Shown here piece after piece: positions 1-7,996 of a DNA stretch of 64,000 nt. Source of the stretch: Psychrobacter sp. 28M-43 (GTDB lineage: Bacteria > Pseudomonadota > Gammaproteobacteria > Pseudomonadales > Moraxellaceae); the NCBI RefSeq assembly GCF_014770435.1, contig NZ_CP061739.1:1736001-1800000 (forward strand). The letters are read 5' to 3'. The notes beneath the pieces are model-generated. The model was not told the origin of the DNA, did not search any database, and was given only the letters and a program-made list of their open reading frames with translations. The translations under genes and the position numbers were made by a program. Numbering within the stretch: position 1 is the stretch's first letter; each line of letters begins with the position of its first letter.

Positions 1-66
1 TTTTATAGCATGAACAAAGTTGAGCCAAACAAACGCTTGGTAGAAGCATTGGGATTGACTGCTTAA
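1..66 (+). CDS. 3' end of an unidentified gene (partial)
   Basis: Frame 1 is open from the window edge and ends in TAA at 64-66, giving 21 C-terminal residues ending ALGLTA. A strong hairpin terminator follows about 55 bases later, which supports a real plus-strand gene end. Too little is present to name the product. Confidence 0.7.
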   Translation, partial: FYSMNKVEPNKRLVEALGLTA

Positions 67-119
67 ATTTGTAAGCATTCTAAAATATTCCTTAATTATT
101 CCTGAATACATTATTAATA

Positions 120-148
120 ACTGGCGCTTCTAGGAGCGCCAGTTTTTT
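120..148 (+). terminator. Rho-independent terminator
   Basis: A 9-bp GC-rich stem (120-128 with 135-143) with a six-base loop runs straight into a T tract. It closes the transcription unit of the partial gene at the window start. Confidence 0.9.
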
Positions 149-366
149 ATTGTCAAAATTTTGACCAATAACCCTTTACCGTTTTATTCATACACTTTAT
201 CTTATTTGATTTTTAAAAATTTCTTCACTGTGTAATAATGCTGCTCTAAAAATAATTATCTTTATTAAGAAAAATTCTCATAAAACAAATGTCATTAATT
301 GTCTCAAGTGATATTCTATAGATCTAATAATAACTATACTCAATCAAATAATAGGAATAAGACCAC
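149..366 (+). other. AT-rich intergenic region upstream of rsmE
   Basis: No gene is seen. A possible -10 hexamer TATACT lies at 335-340 without a good -35. An AGGA ribosome binding site at 353-356 precedes the GTG start of rsmE at 367. Confidence 0.4.
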
Positions 367-1248
367 GTGCGACGTTTTTTTTATGCCGTTAACAACGACA
401 ATGCTGATGCCTCAGCACTACCTAAATTGGGTGAGTTGCCACTAGGTAGCAATGTCGAATTACCCGATAGTGTTGTCCATCACTGGTGCCGTGTACTACG
501 AGCCCATATTGGTGATCAAGGGGTTTTGTTCGATGGATTTGGCGGCGAATATACAGTAAAGCTACAGGCAATCAGTAAAAAAAATGCCACTGCTACTTTG
601 CTTACACATATAGACGACGATCGTACGCCGCCTACTATCACTCAGATTGGTTTGGTAATGAGCCGCGGTGAGCGTATGGACTATGCTATTCAAAAAGCAA
701 CTGAGCTTGGGGTGACTGCTATTCAGTTGCTCAGCAGCCACCATGGTGAAGTCACATTGAAACCCGCTCAAGTTGAAAAGAAACTGGCACATTGGCAACA
801 AGTAGCGATTGCCGCTTGTGAACAATGTGGTCTTAATCGTCCGCCTCTTATTCTTGCGCCACAATCTATCAATGAATGGCTAAGCAATACCAATTCTGAG
901 GCTATGGCTACTGGCGTTACGAAGGCGCAAATGGCCGTCAGTTCTATCGTTTCTGTGCTTAGTCATGATCCTTACTACCAAGTATTAGCAAACGCTGCAG
1001 ATCTATGTATGCAAATGAGTGTACCAGCAGCAGGACAGCCTGCCATGCCTAACGCTCTATCTGATATTCTTAAACAACAGACCCCTTATATCAAACTGTT
1101 GATCGGGCCTGAGGGAGGTCTGAGTCAAGATGAATGTCAGCAGGCACAGAGTGTTGGATTTGAGCCTTGGCAGATCGGCACAAGAGTCTTGCGTACCGAG
1201 ACTGCACCAGTGGTAGCGTTAGCTACTTTACATGCCTTAAGCACCTAG
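367..1248 (+). CDS. rsmE: 16S rRNA (uracil-1498-N3)-methyltransferase RsmE
   Basis: It methylates U1498 of 16S rRNA in the assembled 30S subunit, using S-adenosylmethionine. The protein shows the SPOUT-type RsmE signatures: QKATELGV near residues 109-116, LLIGPEGG near 243-250, and the C-terminal LRTETAPVVAL. The start is GTG at 367 with AGGA ten bases upstream. At 293 residues it is about 50 longer than the E. coli enzyme. The extra length lies between the central ATEL motif and the GPEGG knot, in a stretch rich in Ala, Ser, Val and Met. The gene is monocistronic as far as can be seen. Confidence 0.93.
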   Translation: MRRFFYAVNNDNADASALPKLGELPLGSNVELPDSVVHHWCRVLRAHIGDQGVLFDGFGGEYTVKLQAISKKNATATLLTHIDDDRTPPTITQIGLVMSRGERMDYAIQKATELGVTAIQLLSSHHGEVTLKPAQVEKKLAHWQQVAIAACEQCGLNRPPLILAPQSINEWLSNTNSEAMATGVTKAQMAVSSIVSVLSHDPYYQVLANAADLCMQMSVPAAGQPAMPNALSDILKQQTPYIKLLIGPEGGLSQDECQQAQSVGFEPWQIGTRVLRTETAPVVALATLHALST

Positions 1249-1421
1249 TAAAGACTGATAAGTACTAGTATGACTATCGTAGTTTTTATCTTTTATGCTT
1301 ATAGTCAAAAATAACGTCTGTTCTGTATCGTACATAGTAAAACGCGATGCCAACTCAATGTTAATAAATTGATAATGCAGTTCTTATTTCTATAAGCCCT
1401 TATCTTTTGTGAGCCACTATT

Positions 1422-3134
1422 ATGAGCAATTTTGACACTATTCCAGTATCAATCAAGCAGCAGTTGATGAGTACGCTATGTGAACAGCTTGAAGACGCCA
1501 TATTTGTATTAGATGATAATTTACGTTATTTAGCGGTTAATGCCAGTTATGAGCTTATGATTGGCTACAAAGAAGAGTTCTTAGTTGGTCGGCCACTTGG
1601 TATTTATGCTGCTAAGTTTTTATCAGAAGCAGAGCAGCTGATCTTGAAAGACATCAGTAAAAACCTAGACAGTCATGGATTTTACGAACTTGATTTTGCG
1701 ATGATTAATCGTTATGGCGAGCCTATTGATTGCCATGTCACTTATCGCAAGATTTATGTCGAACAGACGGCCTACCATGTCGGTATGCTGCGTGACATGT
1801 CATCCGTTATCAAAGACCAAAAACAGGTCGCGCATTTACTCAACTATGATCAGCTCACAGGTCTCCCTAACCGCAAGGTATTTTTGAGTCAGACAAGCGA
1901 CATGCTATTAGATAGTTATCAAGAGGTTGTCCTTGTACGCTTAAATATTGATCGTTATCGCAATCTTGCCAGCCTACTAGGGCCTGATGGTGCCAATGAC
2001 TTAATAAAAAACTTTGTAAAAGGAGTCGAAAAGCTCAAACTGCATAATTTACGCTCTTTTTCTCACTTTGGTGGTGATGATTTTGCGCTACTGTTTGAAG
2101 TTAAAGATGCCAATATGGTACGTCATCAACTAGACACACTCATGCAAATGTGTGAACGCCCCTTCTCTACTGATAAGAGCCATGCAACAGATACAAATAT
2201 CTATTACCATATTTCTGTGGGTGTCAGCTGTTTTCCAAAAGATGATAACGAAGTAACCGGTTTATTGACCAAAGCAGAAAAAGCATTGGACTATGTCAAG
2301 CAGCACGGTGGCGATGATATACGTTGGTACGATGAGGCCATTGAAAGCGCCACCGCTGGTAGTTTAGAGCTAGAGTCTGAGCTTAGAACGGCTACCCTTG
2401 AAGGTCAATTCGTTCCTTATTATCAGCCAAAGTTCTCATTGGAGACTGGTGCTATCACAGGTTTTGAAGCATTGGTACGTTGGCAACACCCTACTCGCGG
2501 ATTGCTCAAGCCCGTTCATTTTATCAATGCCATTATCGCGCACAAGCTCTCCTTTGATTTGTTTTCGCAACTGGCCATTAAAATTGTCAAACAACTAGCC
2601 ATTTGGCAACAGCAAGGGTTTCATCAACACGTCTGTATCAACGCTGATGCCGCGGAATTTAGCCACCCTGACTTCTTTGATATGGTAAGCACACTACTGA
2701 CCGAGAATGACGTTGCTGCCAATCAATTGCACATTGAAGTGACCGAGTCGTCGTTGATTCAGCGTCATGATAATGTAAAAAAACAGCTTAACTCGCTTAG
2801 AGAGCTTGGCGTACGTCTAGCGCTCGATGATTTCGGTACTGGTTATGCATCATTAAGCTACTTACAAGAATACCCATTTGATTTTATCAAGATTGATAAG
2901 AGCTTTATCTCCAATATTGAAACCGATCGTACCCAGCACGCGATTGTAAAAGCCATTTTAGACTTAGCAGTCGCTTTAGACATGCAAGTCGTTGCTGAAG
3001 GTATCGAAACTGAGCAGCAGCGCGATGTGTTGTTAGATATGGGGTGCAAAATTGGTCAGGGCTATTGGTTTAGCAAACCCGTGGCTGCTGATGTTGCCAC
3101 TGCGATGCTGCTTAAACAAAATGCTTCTGAGTAA
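1422..3134 (+). CDS. PAS-GGDEF-EAL cyclic-di-GMP protein
   Basis: Domains in order: PAS (about residues 15-130), GGDEF (about 138-305, beginning with the typical DQLTGLPNR) and EAL (about 320-560). The EAL domain keeps its signatures: EAL at 349-351, EVTES near 439, DDFGTGY at 469-475, KIDKSF at 490-495 and AEGIE at 525-529, so c-di-GMP phosphodiesterase activity is likely. The cyclase motif reads GGDDF (217-221) rather than GGDEF, which may weaken or abolish cyclase activity. No membrane segment is seen, so it is probably cytosolic, with the PAS domain as sensor. It stands alone, with about 700 bases of non-coding DNA downstream. Confidence 0.9.
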   Translation: MSNFDTIPVSIKQQLMSTLCEQLEDAIFVLDDNLRYLAVNASYELMIGYKEEFLVGRPLGIYAAKFLSEAEQLILKDISKNLDSHGFYELDFAMINRYGEPIDCHVTYRKIYVEQTAYHVGMLRDMSSVIKDQKQVAHLLNYDQLTGLPNRKVFLSQTSDMLLDSYQEVVLVRLNIDRYRNLASLLGPDGANDLIKNFVKGVEKLKLHNLRSFSHFGGDDFALLFEVKDANMVRHQLDTLMQMCERPFSTDKSHATDTNIYYHISVGVSCFPKDDNEVTGLLTKAEKALDYVKQHGGDDIRWYDEAIESATAGSLELESELRTATLEGQFVPYYQPKFSLETGAITGFEALVRWQHPTRGLLKPVHFINAIIAHKLSFDLFSQLAIKIVKQLAIWQQQGFHQHVCINADAAEFSHPDFFDMVSTLLTENDVAANQLHIEVTESSLIQRHDNVKKQLNSLRELGVRLALDDFGTGYASLSYLQEYPFDFIKIDKSFISNIETDRTQHAIVKAILDLAVALDMQVVAEGIETEQQRDVLLDMGCKIGQGYWFSKPVAADVATAMLLKQNASE

Positions 3135-3199
3135 ACGCTAAGCTATTCGTTATAAGTTATTAATCATAAACTACTATAGTCATCCACTATAAAATTATT

Positions 3200-3280
3200 A
3201 CAGCGTTAACCTCGCTTGAAGTATCACATATACATCTGCACTCGGTTGCCTTGTACTACTTTTAAACTGAATCGACTATA
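3200..3280 (+). repeat. 81-bp intergenic repeat, copy 1
   Basis: Aligned without gaps to 24303-24383, 72 of 81 bases are identical. The first 29 bases, starting ACAGCGTTAACCTCGCTTGA, match perfectly. Copy 1 is bracketed by a 7-bp inverted pair, TATAGTC at 3175-3181 and GACTATA at 3274-3280, so the full unit may be about 106 bp. It encodes nothing visible and lies between two plus-strand genes. Confidence 0.85.
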
Positions 3281-3557
3281 TGTTAAGACTCCTAGCATAC
3301 GAGCATGTTTGATGTTTATCACGTTTATATCTGTGAAATAACTTACATTCCCGGTTCTACCAAATAGTGTTGTCATTTATACCGATGCGTTTGTCTTTAT
3401 GGCGAACGTTATTTTTTTGGCTGTCGTTTTGTCACGTTAATACTAATCATATAAAGGACTATCTGTCTTAGTAACGTTAGGGTTTTCATATGCTTAATGC
3501 TGCTGTTTCCTAGCGCCTAACGTCGATTGCATAACCGATGCAAGATAGGTTCATGAC

Positions 3558-3587
3558 TTATCAGTCCTGTCACCAAACTTGTATAAT
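3558..3587 (+). promoter_or_regulatory. Candidate sigma70 promoter for the acyl-CoA dehydrogenase gene
   Basis: A perfect TATAAT at 3582-3587 lies 18 bases downstream of TTATCA (3558-3563), a 4/6 match to the -35 consensus. It would give a leader of about 240 bases before the gene at 3833. Confidence 0.35.
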
Positions 3588-3832
3588 CACCTATGAAAGC
3601 CTATCTTTTATAGTGAATTTGTTAGAGCACATTTATTCTCTCATTGACTCTGACAATCACCACTCTTTTTAACACTATTTTATGTAATCGATAGCATGGT
3701 TGACCTGCTTTACTGTTTATCTTTTATTTAGATTTTCAGATTGGCTAGGTAAGAATAACGCACTAGAGGATAGTGCGACCATATGCTCATTATTGGCTAT
3801 GATCGGTTACATTCCAAAAAGGACAGGAAGTT

Positions 3833-5626
3833 ATGCAATACAAAGCGCCCTTACGTGATATCCAATTCGTTATGCATGAACTACTCGATAGTGAAAGCCA
3901 CTACAAAACTTTGCCTGCGTTCCAAGAAGCTGACCGCGAGCTAATGGACAGCCTATTTGAAATGGCTGCAAGCTTTGCTGAAAACGAACTGTCACCATTG
4001 AACCAAAGCGGTGATGCTGAAGGCTGTAAGTTTGACAATGGTAAGGTCACCACGCCAAAAGGCTTTAAAGAAGCTTATGATGCGTATTGTGAGCTTGGCT
4101 TCCCTGCTTTATCTGCTGAAGAAGATTTTGGCGGTCAAAACATGCCGTTCTCATTGTCTACTGTCATCAATGAAATGGTTGGTACGGCTAACTGGTCATT
4201 TTCTATGTACCCTGGCCTATCACATGGTGCTATCCAAACCATCGAGCATCATGGTACTGACGAGCAAAAGCAAACCTATTTAGAAAAAATGGTTACTGGC
4301 GAATGGTCAGGCACCATGTGTCTTACTGAAGCACATGCGGGTTCTGACTTGGGTATTATTCGTACCAAAGCTGAGCCTAAAGAAGATGGTAGCTATAGCA
4401 TCACTGGTCAAAAGATTTTCATCTCTGCCGGTGAGCATGATCTAACCAGCAACATCATCCACATTGTATTGGCTCGTCTACCAGGCGCGCCTGCTGGTAC
4501 TAAAGGTATCTCATTGTTTATCGTCCCTAAAATGACGGTCAACGCAGATGGTAGCATTGGCGAAAGCAACAATGTCGTTTGTGGCTCTATCGAACACAAA
4601 ATGGGTATCAAAGCCTCTGCAACTTGTGTCATGAACTTCGATGGCGCAACAGGTTACTTGATTGGACCTGAAAACCGCGGCCTACAGTGCATGTTCACCT
4701 TCATGAACGTGGCACGTATCGGTACTGCTGTGCAAGGTTTGACTGCAGCAGAGTATGCATTCCAAGGTTCATTGACTTATGCAAAAGACCGCTTAGCAAT
4801 GCGTTCACTATCAGGTACGAAAGCACCAGAAAAAGCCGCTGATCCTATCATCGTACATCCAGCTGTTCGTAACATGCTATTGACTGAAAAAGCCTTTGCT
4901 GAAGGTGGTCGTGCGCTAGTTTATTATCTCTCACACTTTGCAGATACCGTTGCAAAAGGCGAAGGCGAAGAGTTGAAGTTTGCTGACCAAATGTTGTCAC
5001 TACTGACACCAATTGCTAAAGCGTTCTTGACTGAAACAGGTCTAGAAGCTGCTAACCATGGTATTCAGATTTATGGTGGTCATGGTTTCGTTAGCGAATG
5101 GGGTATGGAGCAGAACGTACGTGATACGCGCATTTCTTGCTTATACGAAGGTACCACAGAGATTCAAGCGCTTGACTTACTAGGTCGTAAAGTCTTGGGT
5201 TCACAAGGTAAGCTACTTGCGAACTTTGTAAACGTTATCCAAGAATTCTGTGAAGAAAACAAAGAAAATGACGAGATGGGTCAGTTTATCCGCCCACTTG
5301 CCAAGCATCTTAAAGAATGGGGCGATTTGACTGCACGCATCGGTATGCAAGCAACTGAAACGCCAGACGCTGTTGGCGGCGCTGCGGTAGACTATATGTA
5401 TTTCAGCGGTTATGTGACCTTAGCTTACTTATGGGCGCGTATGGCACTGGTTGCTCAGACTGCTATCGCAAACGGTACTGGCGAAAAAGGATTCTATGAC
5501 GCTAAAGTTAAAACGGCTCAGTTCTACTTTGCTAAGCTATTGCCACGTACTACTACGCACGTACAGCGTATCAGCACTGGTGTAGAACCATACATGAGCA
5601 TGGACGTTGATCAGTTTGCCTTTTAA
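3833..5626 (+). CDS. Acyl-CoA dehydrogenase, DmdC-like long form (paralogue 1)
   Basis: This FAD-dependent acyl-CoA dehydrogenase belongs to the roughly 600-residue class that adds an N-terminal cap and a C-terminal domain to the usual core. Family members oxidise acyl-CoA thioesters, including 3-methylmercaptopropionyl-CoA in DmdC. The substrate here cannot be read from sequence. Visible signatures are the FAD-contact stretch MCLTEAHAGSDLG (162-174), IYGGHGF (413-419) and the catalytic-loop Glu in LYEGTTEIQALDLLG (Glu439). The start ATG has AGGA upstream. The next gene is a close paralogue, but each has its own long upstream region and terminator, so they look like separate units. Confidence 0.9.
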   Translation: MQYKAPLRDIQFVMHELLDSESHYKTLPAFQEADRELMDSLFEMAASFAENELSPLNQSGDAEGCKFDNGKVTTPKGFKEAYDAYCELGFPALSAEEDFGGQNMPFSLSTVINEMVGTANWSFSMYPGLSHGAIQTIEHHGTDEQKQTYLEKMVTGEWSGTMCLTEAHAGSDLGIIRTKAEPKEDGSYSITGQKIFISAGEHDLTSNIIHIVLARLPGAPAGTKGISLFIVPKMTVNADGSIGESNNVVCGSIEHKMGIKASATCVMNFDGATGYLIGPENRGLQCMFTFMNVARIGTAVQGLTAAEYAFQGSLTYAKDRLAMRSLSGTKAPEKAADPIIVHPAVRNMLLTEKAFAEGGRALVYYLSHFADTVAKGEGEELKFADQMLSLLTPIAKAFLTETGLEAANHGIQIYGGHGFVSEWGMEQNVRDTRISCLYEGTTEIQALDLLGRKVLGSQGKLLANFVNVIQEFCEENKENDEMGQFIRPLAKHLKEWGDLTARIGMQATETPDAVGGAAVDYMYFSGYVTLAYLWARMALVAQTAIANGTGEKGFYDAKVKTAQFYFAKLLPRTTTHVQRISTGVEPYMSMDVDQFAF

Positions 5627-5968
5627 TTAAAGCGCTAAACTTCGCAATCGTATAGTCTTGAGCGGCAATATACTTCGGTGTGTTGCCGCTTTGTTTTGCG
5701 GATGCTTATGACGACTATCAACATAGTTTTGACTATAGCAACTGTCTATAAGTACCGACCTGTCTACCTTCTCACATTATAGTTATCAGCGAGGTGTCTA
5801 TAAGTACTTCAATAGCCGTTGCTAACTTTTGGTGTACGCACAATTCACGAAGAAATACACTCGCTCACAAGCTTATTTGTTAAACTTTGATTATTAATCG
5901 CTAAGGTTATACCAAAAGAACAGTTGATAATCTTAACAACTTCAATTTTAATTATTTGAACCAAAGGA
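5627..5968 (+). other. Intergenic region between the two acyl-CoA dehydrogenase genes
   Basis: It contains the terminator of the upstream gene (5661-5696). An AAAGGA ribosome binding site sits just before the downstream start region at 5969. No other feature was recognised. Confidence 0.5.
5661..5696 (+). terminator. Hairpin terminator with UUCG tetraloop
   Basis: An 8-bp stem (5661-5668 with 5683-5690) continues inward through five more pairs, two of them G-U, to a C(UUCG)G tetraloop at 5673-5678. A T-rich tail, TTTGTTTT, follows. Confidence 0.8.
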
Positions 5969-7759
5969 ATGTTTATGGCTGTTTACAATGCCCCTCTTAA
6001 TGACATGCGCTTTATCTTAAATGACGTATTCAAGGCGCCAGAGTTTTGGCAAAACAACGAAAACTTGGCTCATGTCGACATGGAAACTGTCGATATGATT
6101 TTAGAAGAAATGGGAAAACTGTCAAAAAACATTCTACTACCTATTAACCGTAGCGGTGATGAAGAAGGCGCAACTTTCGAAGGTGATGGCGTCGTCACTA
6201 CGCCGACAGGATTTAAAGAAGCCTATAAGCAATATGCTGAGTCAGGCTGGGTTGGTTTAAGCGGTAATGCTGAATACGGTGGTCAGGGCTTCCCTAAAAT
6301 GGTTACTATGCTCACCGAAGAGATGGTTTTCACTGCCAACCAATCATTTGCCCTGTATCCAAACCTAACAGTCGGTGCGACACTTTGTTTAAATGCAGCT
6401 GGCTCTGAAGAGCAAAAGCAAACTTATTTAGAAAAAATGTACAGCGGCGAATGGGCGGGCACCATGTGCTTGACAGAGCCACATGCTGGTACTGATTTGG
6501 GTATTATCAAAACCAAAGCCGTGCCTAATGGTGACGGTAGCTATGATATTTCTGGTACCAAAATCTTTATCACTGGTGGTGAGCACGACCTTACTGACAA
6601 CATCATTCATTTGGTATTGGCAAAAACACCTAATGCACCAGAAGGCTCAAAAGGTATCTCACTATTTGTCGTACCAAAATTCTTGGTAAATGCAGATGGT
6701 AGCTTAGGCGAGCGCAACACATTAGCTGTCGGTTCTATCGAACACAAAATGGGTATCAAAGCCTCTGCGACTTGTGTCATGAACTTTGATAATGCTAAAG
6801 GCTGGATGGTTGGCGCGGAAAACACTGGTCTATCATCAATGTTCATCATGATGAACTATGAGCGTGTCACTATGGGCTTGCAAGGCCTTGGTGGTTCTGA
6901 GCTTGCCTATCAAAATGCAGCATTATATGCCAATGATCGCGGTCAAGGCCGTAGCGATACCCAGCTACAAAGCCCAGAAAAACCTGCTGATGCTATTATT
7001 CATCATGCTGACGTCCGTCGTATGCTATTGAACGCCAAAGTAAACACTGAAGCGTCGCGCTGTTTTGCGATGTACGTTGCCAAAAATCTTGATGAAGAGA
7101 AGTTTAGTACCGATCCTGAGTCAGCCAAAGCGGCTGCAGCTCGTGTTGCTCTACTGACACCAGTTGCTAAAGCGTTCCTGACTGATAAAGCACTAGAAGC
7201 AACTGTTGATTGTCAGCAAGTCTTTGGGGGTCATGGCTATATCCGTGAATGGGGTATGGAGCAGATCGTTCGTGATACACGTATTGCCCAGATTTATGAA
7301 GGTACCAACGGTATTCAAGCGCTTGACTTGTTAGGTCGTAAAGTTGCGCGTAACAACGGTAAGTACGTCACTCATTTCTTGGGTGAGATTCGTGACTTTG
7401 TTAACAACATGCAAGCAGACCACGCTATCAAACAAGCTACGTTAAATGCAGCAGATACCATTGAAGAGCTAACCACCACTGTGCTTAACAACATCGGCGA
7501 ACGCAAAAACGAAATCAATGGCTGTGCGGTTGACTACATGCATGCGTTTGGCTACCTCGCCTACTCGTACATGTTTGCGTTGATGGTAGAAGCCGCTAAT
7601 GGCAAAGAAGGCGAGTTTTATACCAATAAAGCCAAGCTTGCGGACTACTTTGTCGGCCGTGTCCTACCGCGTATCGATGCTCATGCACAAATGGTCAAAG
7701 CTGGTAGTGACCCAATGATGAACTTTGATCTTGCTTATTTCGACGTTCCTGCAAGCTAA
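5969..7759 (+). CDS. Acyl-CoA dehydrogenase, DmdC-like long form (paralogue 2)
   Basis: This 596-residue paralogue of the upstream gene is collinear with it throughout, sharing MCLTEPHAGTDLG, the SIEHKMGIKASATCVMNFD block and FGGHGYIREWGMEQ. The catalytic-loop Glu is conserved in IYEGTNGIQALDLLG. It should likewise be a soluble flavoprotein feeding electrons to electron-transfer flavoprotein. The annotated start is ATG at 5969; a second Met at residue 3 (ATGGCTGTTTAC, 5975) is equally placed behind the AAAGGA site. The divergence from its neighbour suggests an old duplication with different chain-length or branched substrates, which is inference. Confidence 0.9.
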   Translation: MFMAVYNAPLNDMRFILNDVFKAPEFWQNNENLAHVDMETVDMILEEMGKLSKNILLPINRSGDEEGATFEGDGVVTTPTGFKEAYKQYAESGWVGLSGNAEYGGQGFPKMVTMLTEEMVFTANQSFALYPNLTVGATLCLNAAGSEEQKQTYLEKMYSGEWAGTMCLTEPHAGTDLGIIKTKAVPNGDGSYDISGTKIFITGGEHDLTDNIIHLVLAKTPNAPEGSKGISLFVVPKFLVNADGSLGERNTLAVGSIEHKMGIKASATCVMNFDNAKGWMVGAENTGLSSMFIMMNYERVTMGLQGLGGSELAYQNAALYANDRGQGRSDTQLQSPEKPADAIIHHADVRRMLLNAKVNTEASRCFAMYVAKNLDEEKFSTDPESAKAAAARVALLTPVAKAFLTDKALEATVDCQQVFGGHGYIREWGMEQIVRDTRIAQIYEGTNGIQALDLLGRKVARNNGKYVTHFLGEIRDFVNNMQADHAIKQATLNAADTIEELTTTVLNNIGERKNEINGCAVDYMHAFGYLAYSYMFALMVEAANGKEGEFYTNKAKLADYFVGRVLPRIDAHAQMVKAGSDPMMNFDLAYFDVPAS

Positions 7760-7793
7760 GCTAGCTTTAAAACTAACCTAAAATACCTTGATT

Positions 7794-7825
7794 AAAAGGA
7801 CAGTCGTGTTACTGTCCTTTTTTTT
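7794..7825 (+). terminator. Rho-independent terminator
   Basis: An 11-bp stem (7794-7804 with 7811-7821) with a six-base loop is followed by a T run to 7825. It ends the second acyl-CoA dehydrogenase transcript. Confidence 0.92.
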
Positions 7826-7996
7826 GTCAAAATAACTGCTAACAAAATAATTCAATATCAATTGGCAGTTCCGATTAAAATAACGCAAGACAAGATGTCG
7901 CTCGACTACAATTGAACGATTGGTAAACATTACTCAACCACTTATACCGACTTAAATAATAAAAACGATTGAAACAACCATGATAAAGGGTGCGAC

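Larger units (their letters stand above)
3135..3832 (+). other. Long intergenic region with a repeat and a candidate promoter
   Basis: I see no convincing gene in these roughly 700 bases. The stretch holds one copy of an 81-bp repeat (3200-3280) and a candidate sigma70 promoter at 3558-3587. It ends in an AGGA-type ribosome binding site just before the acyl-CoA dehydrogenase start at 3833. Confidence 0.6.

Noticed and set aside
1245..1268. Weak inverted repeat just after rsmE
   Set aside because: Only six pairs around a 12-base loop and no T tract; not called a terminator.
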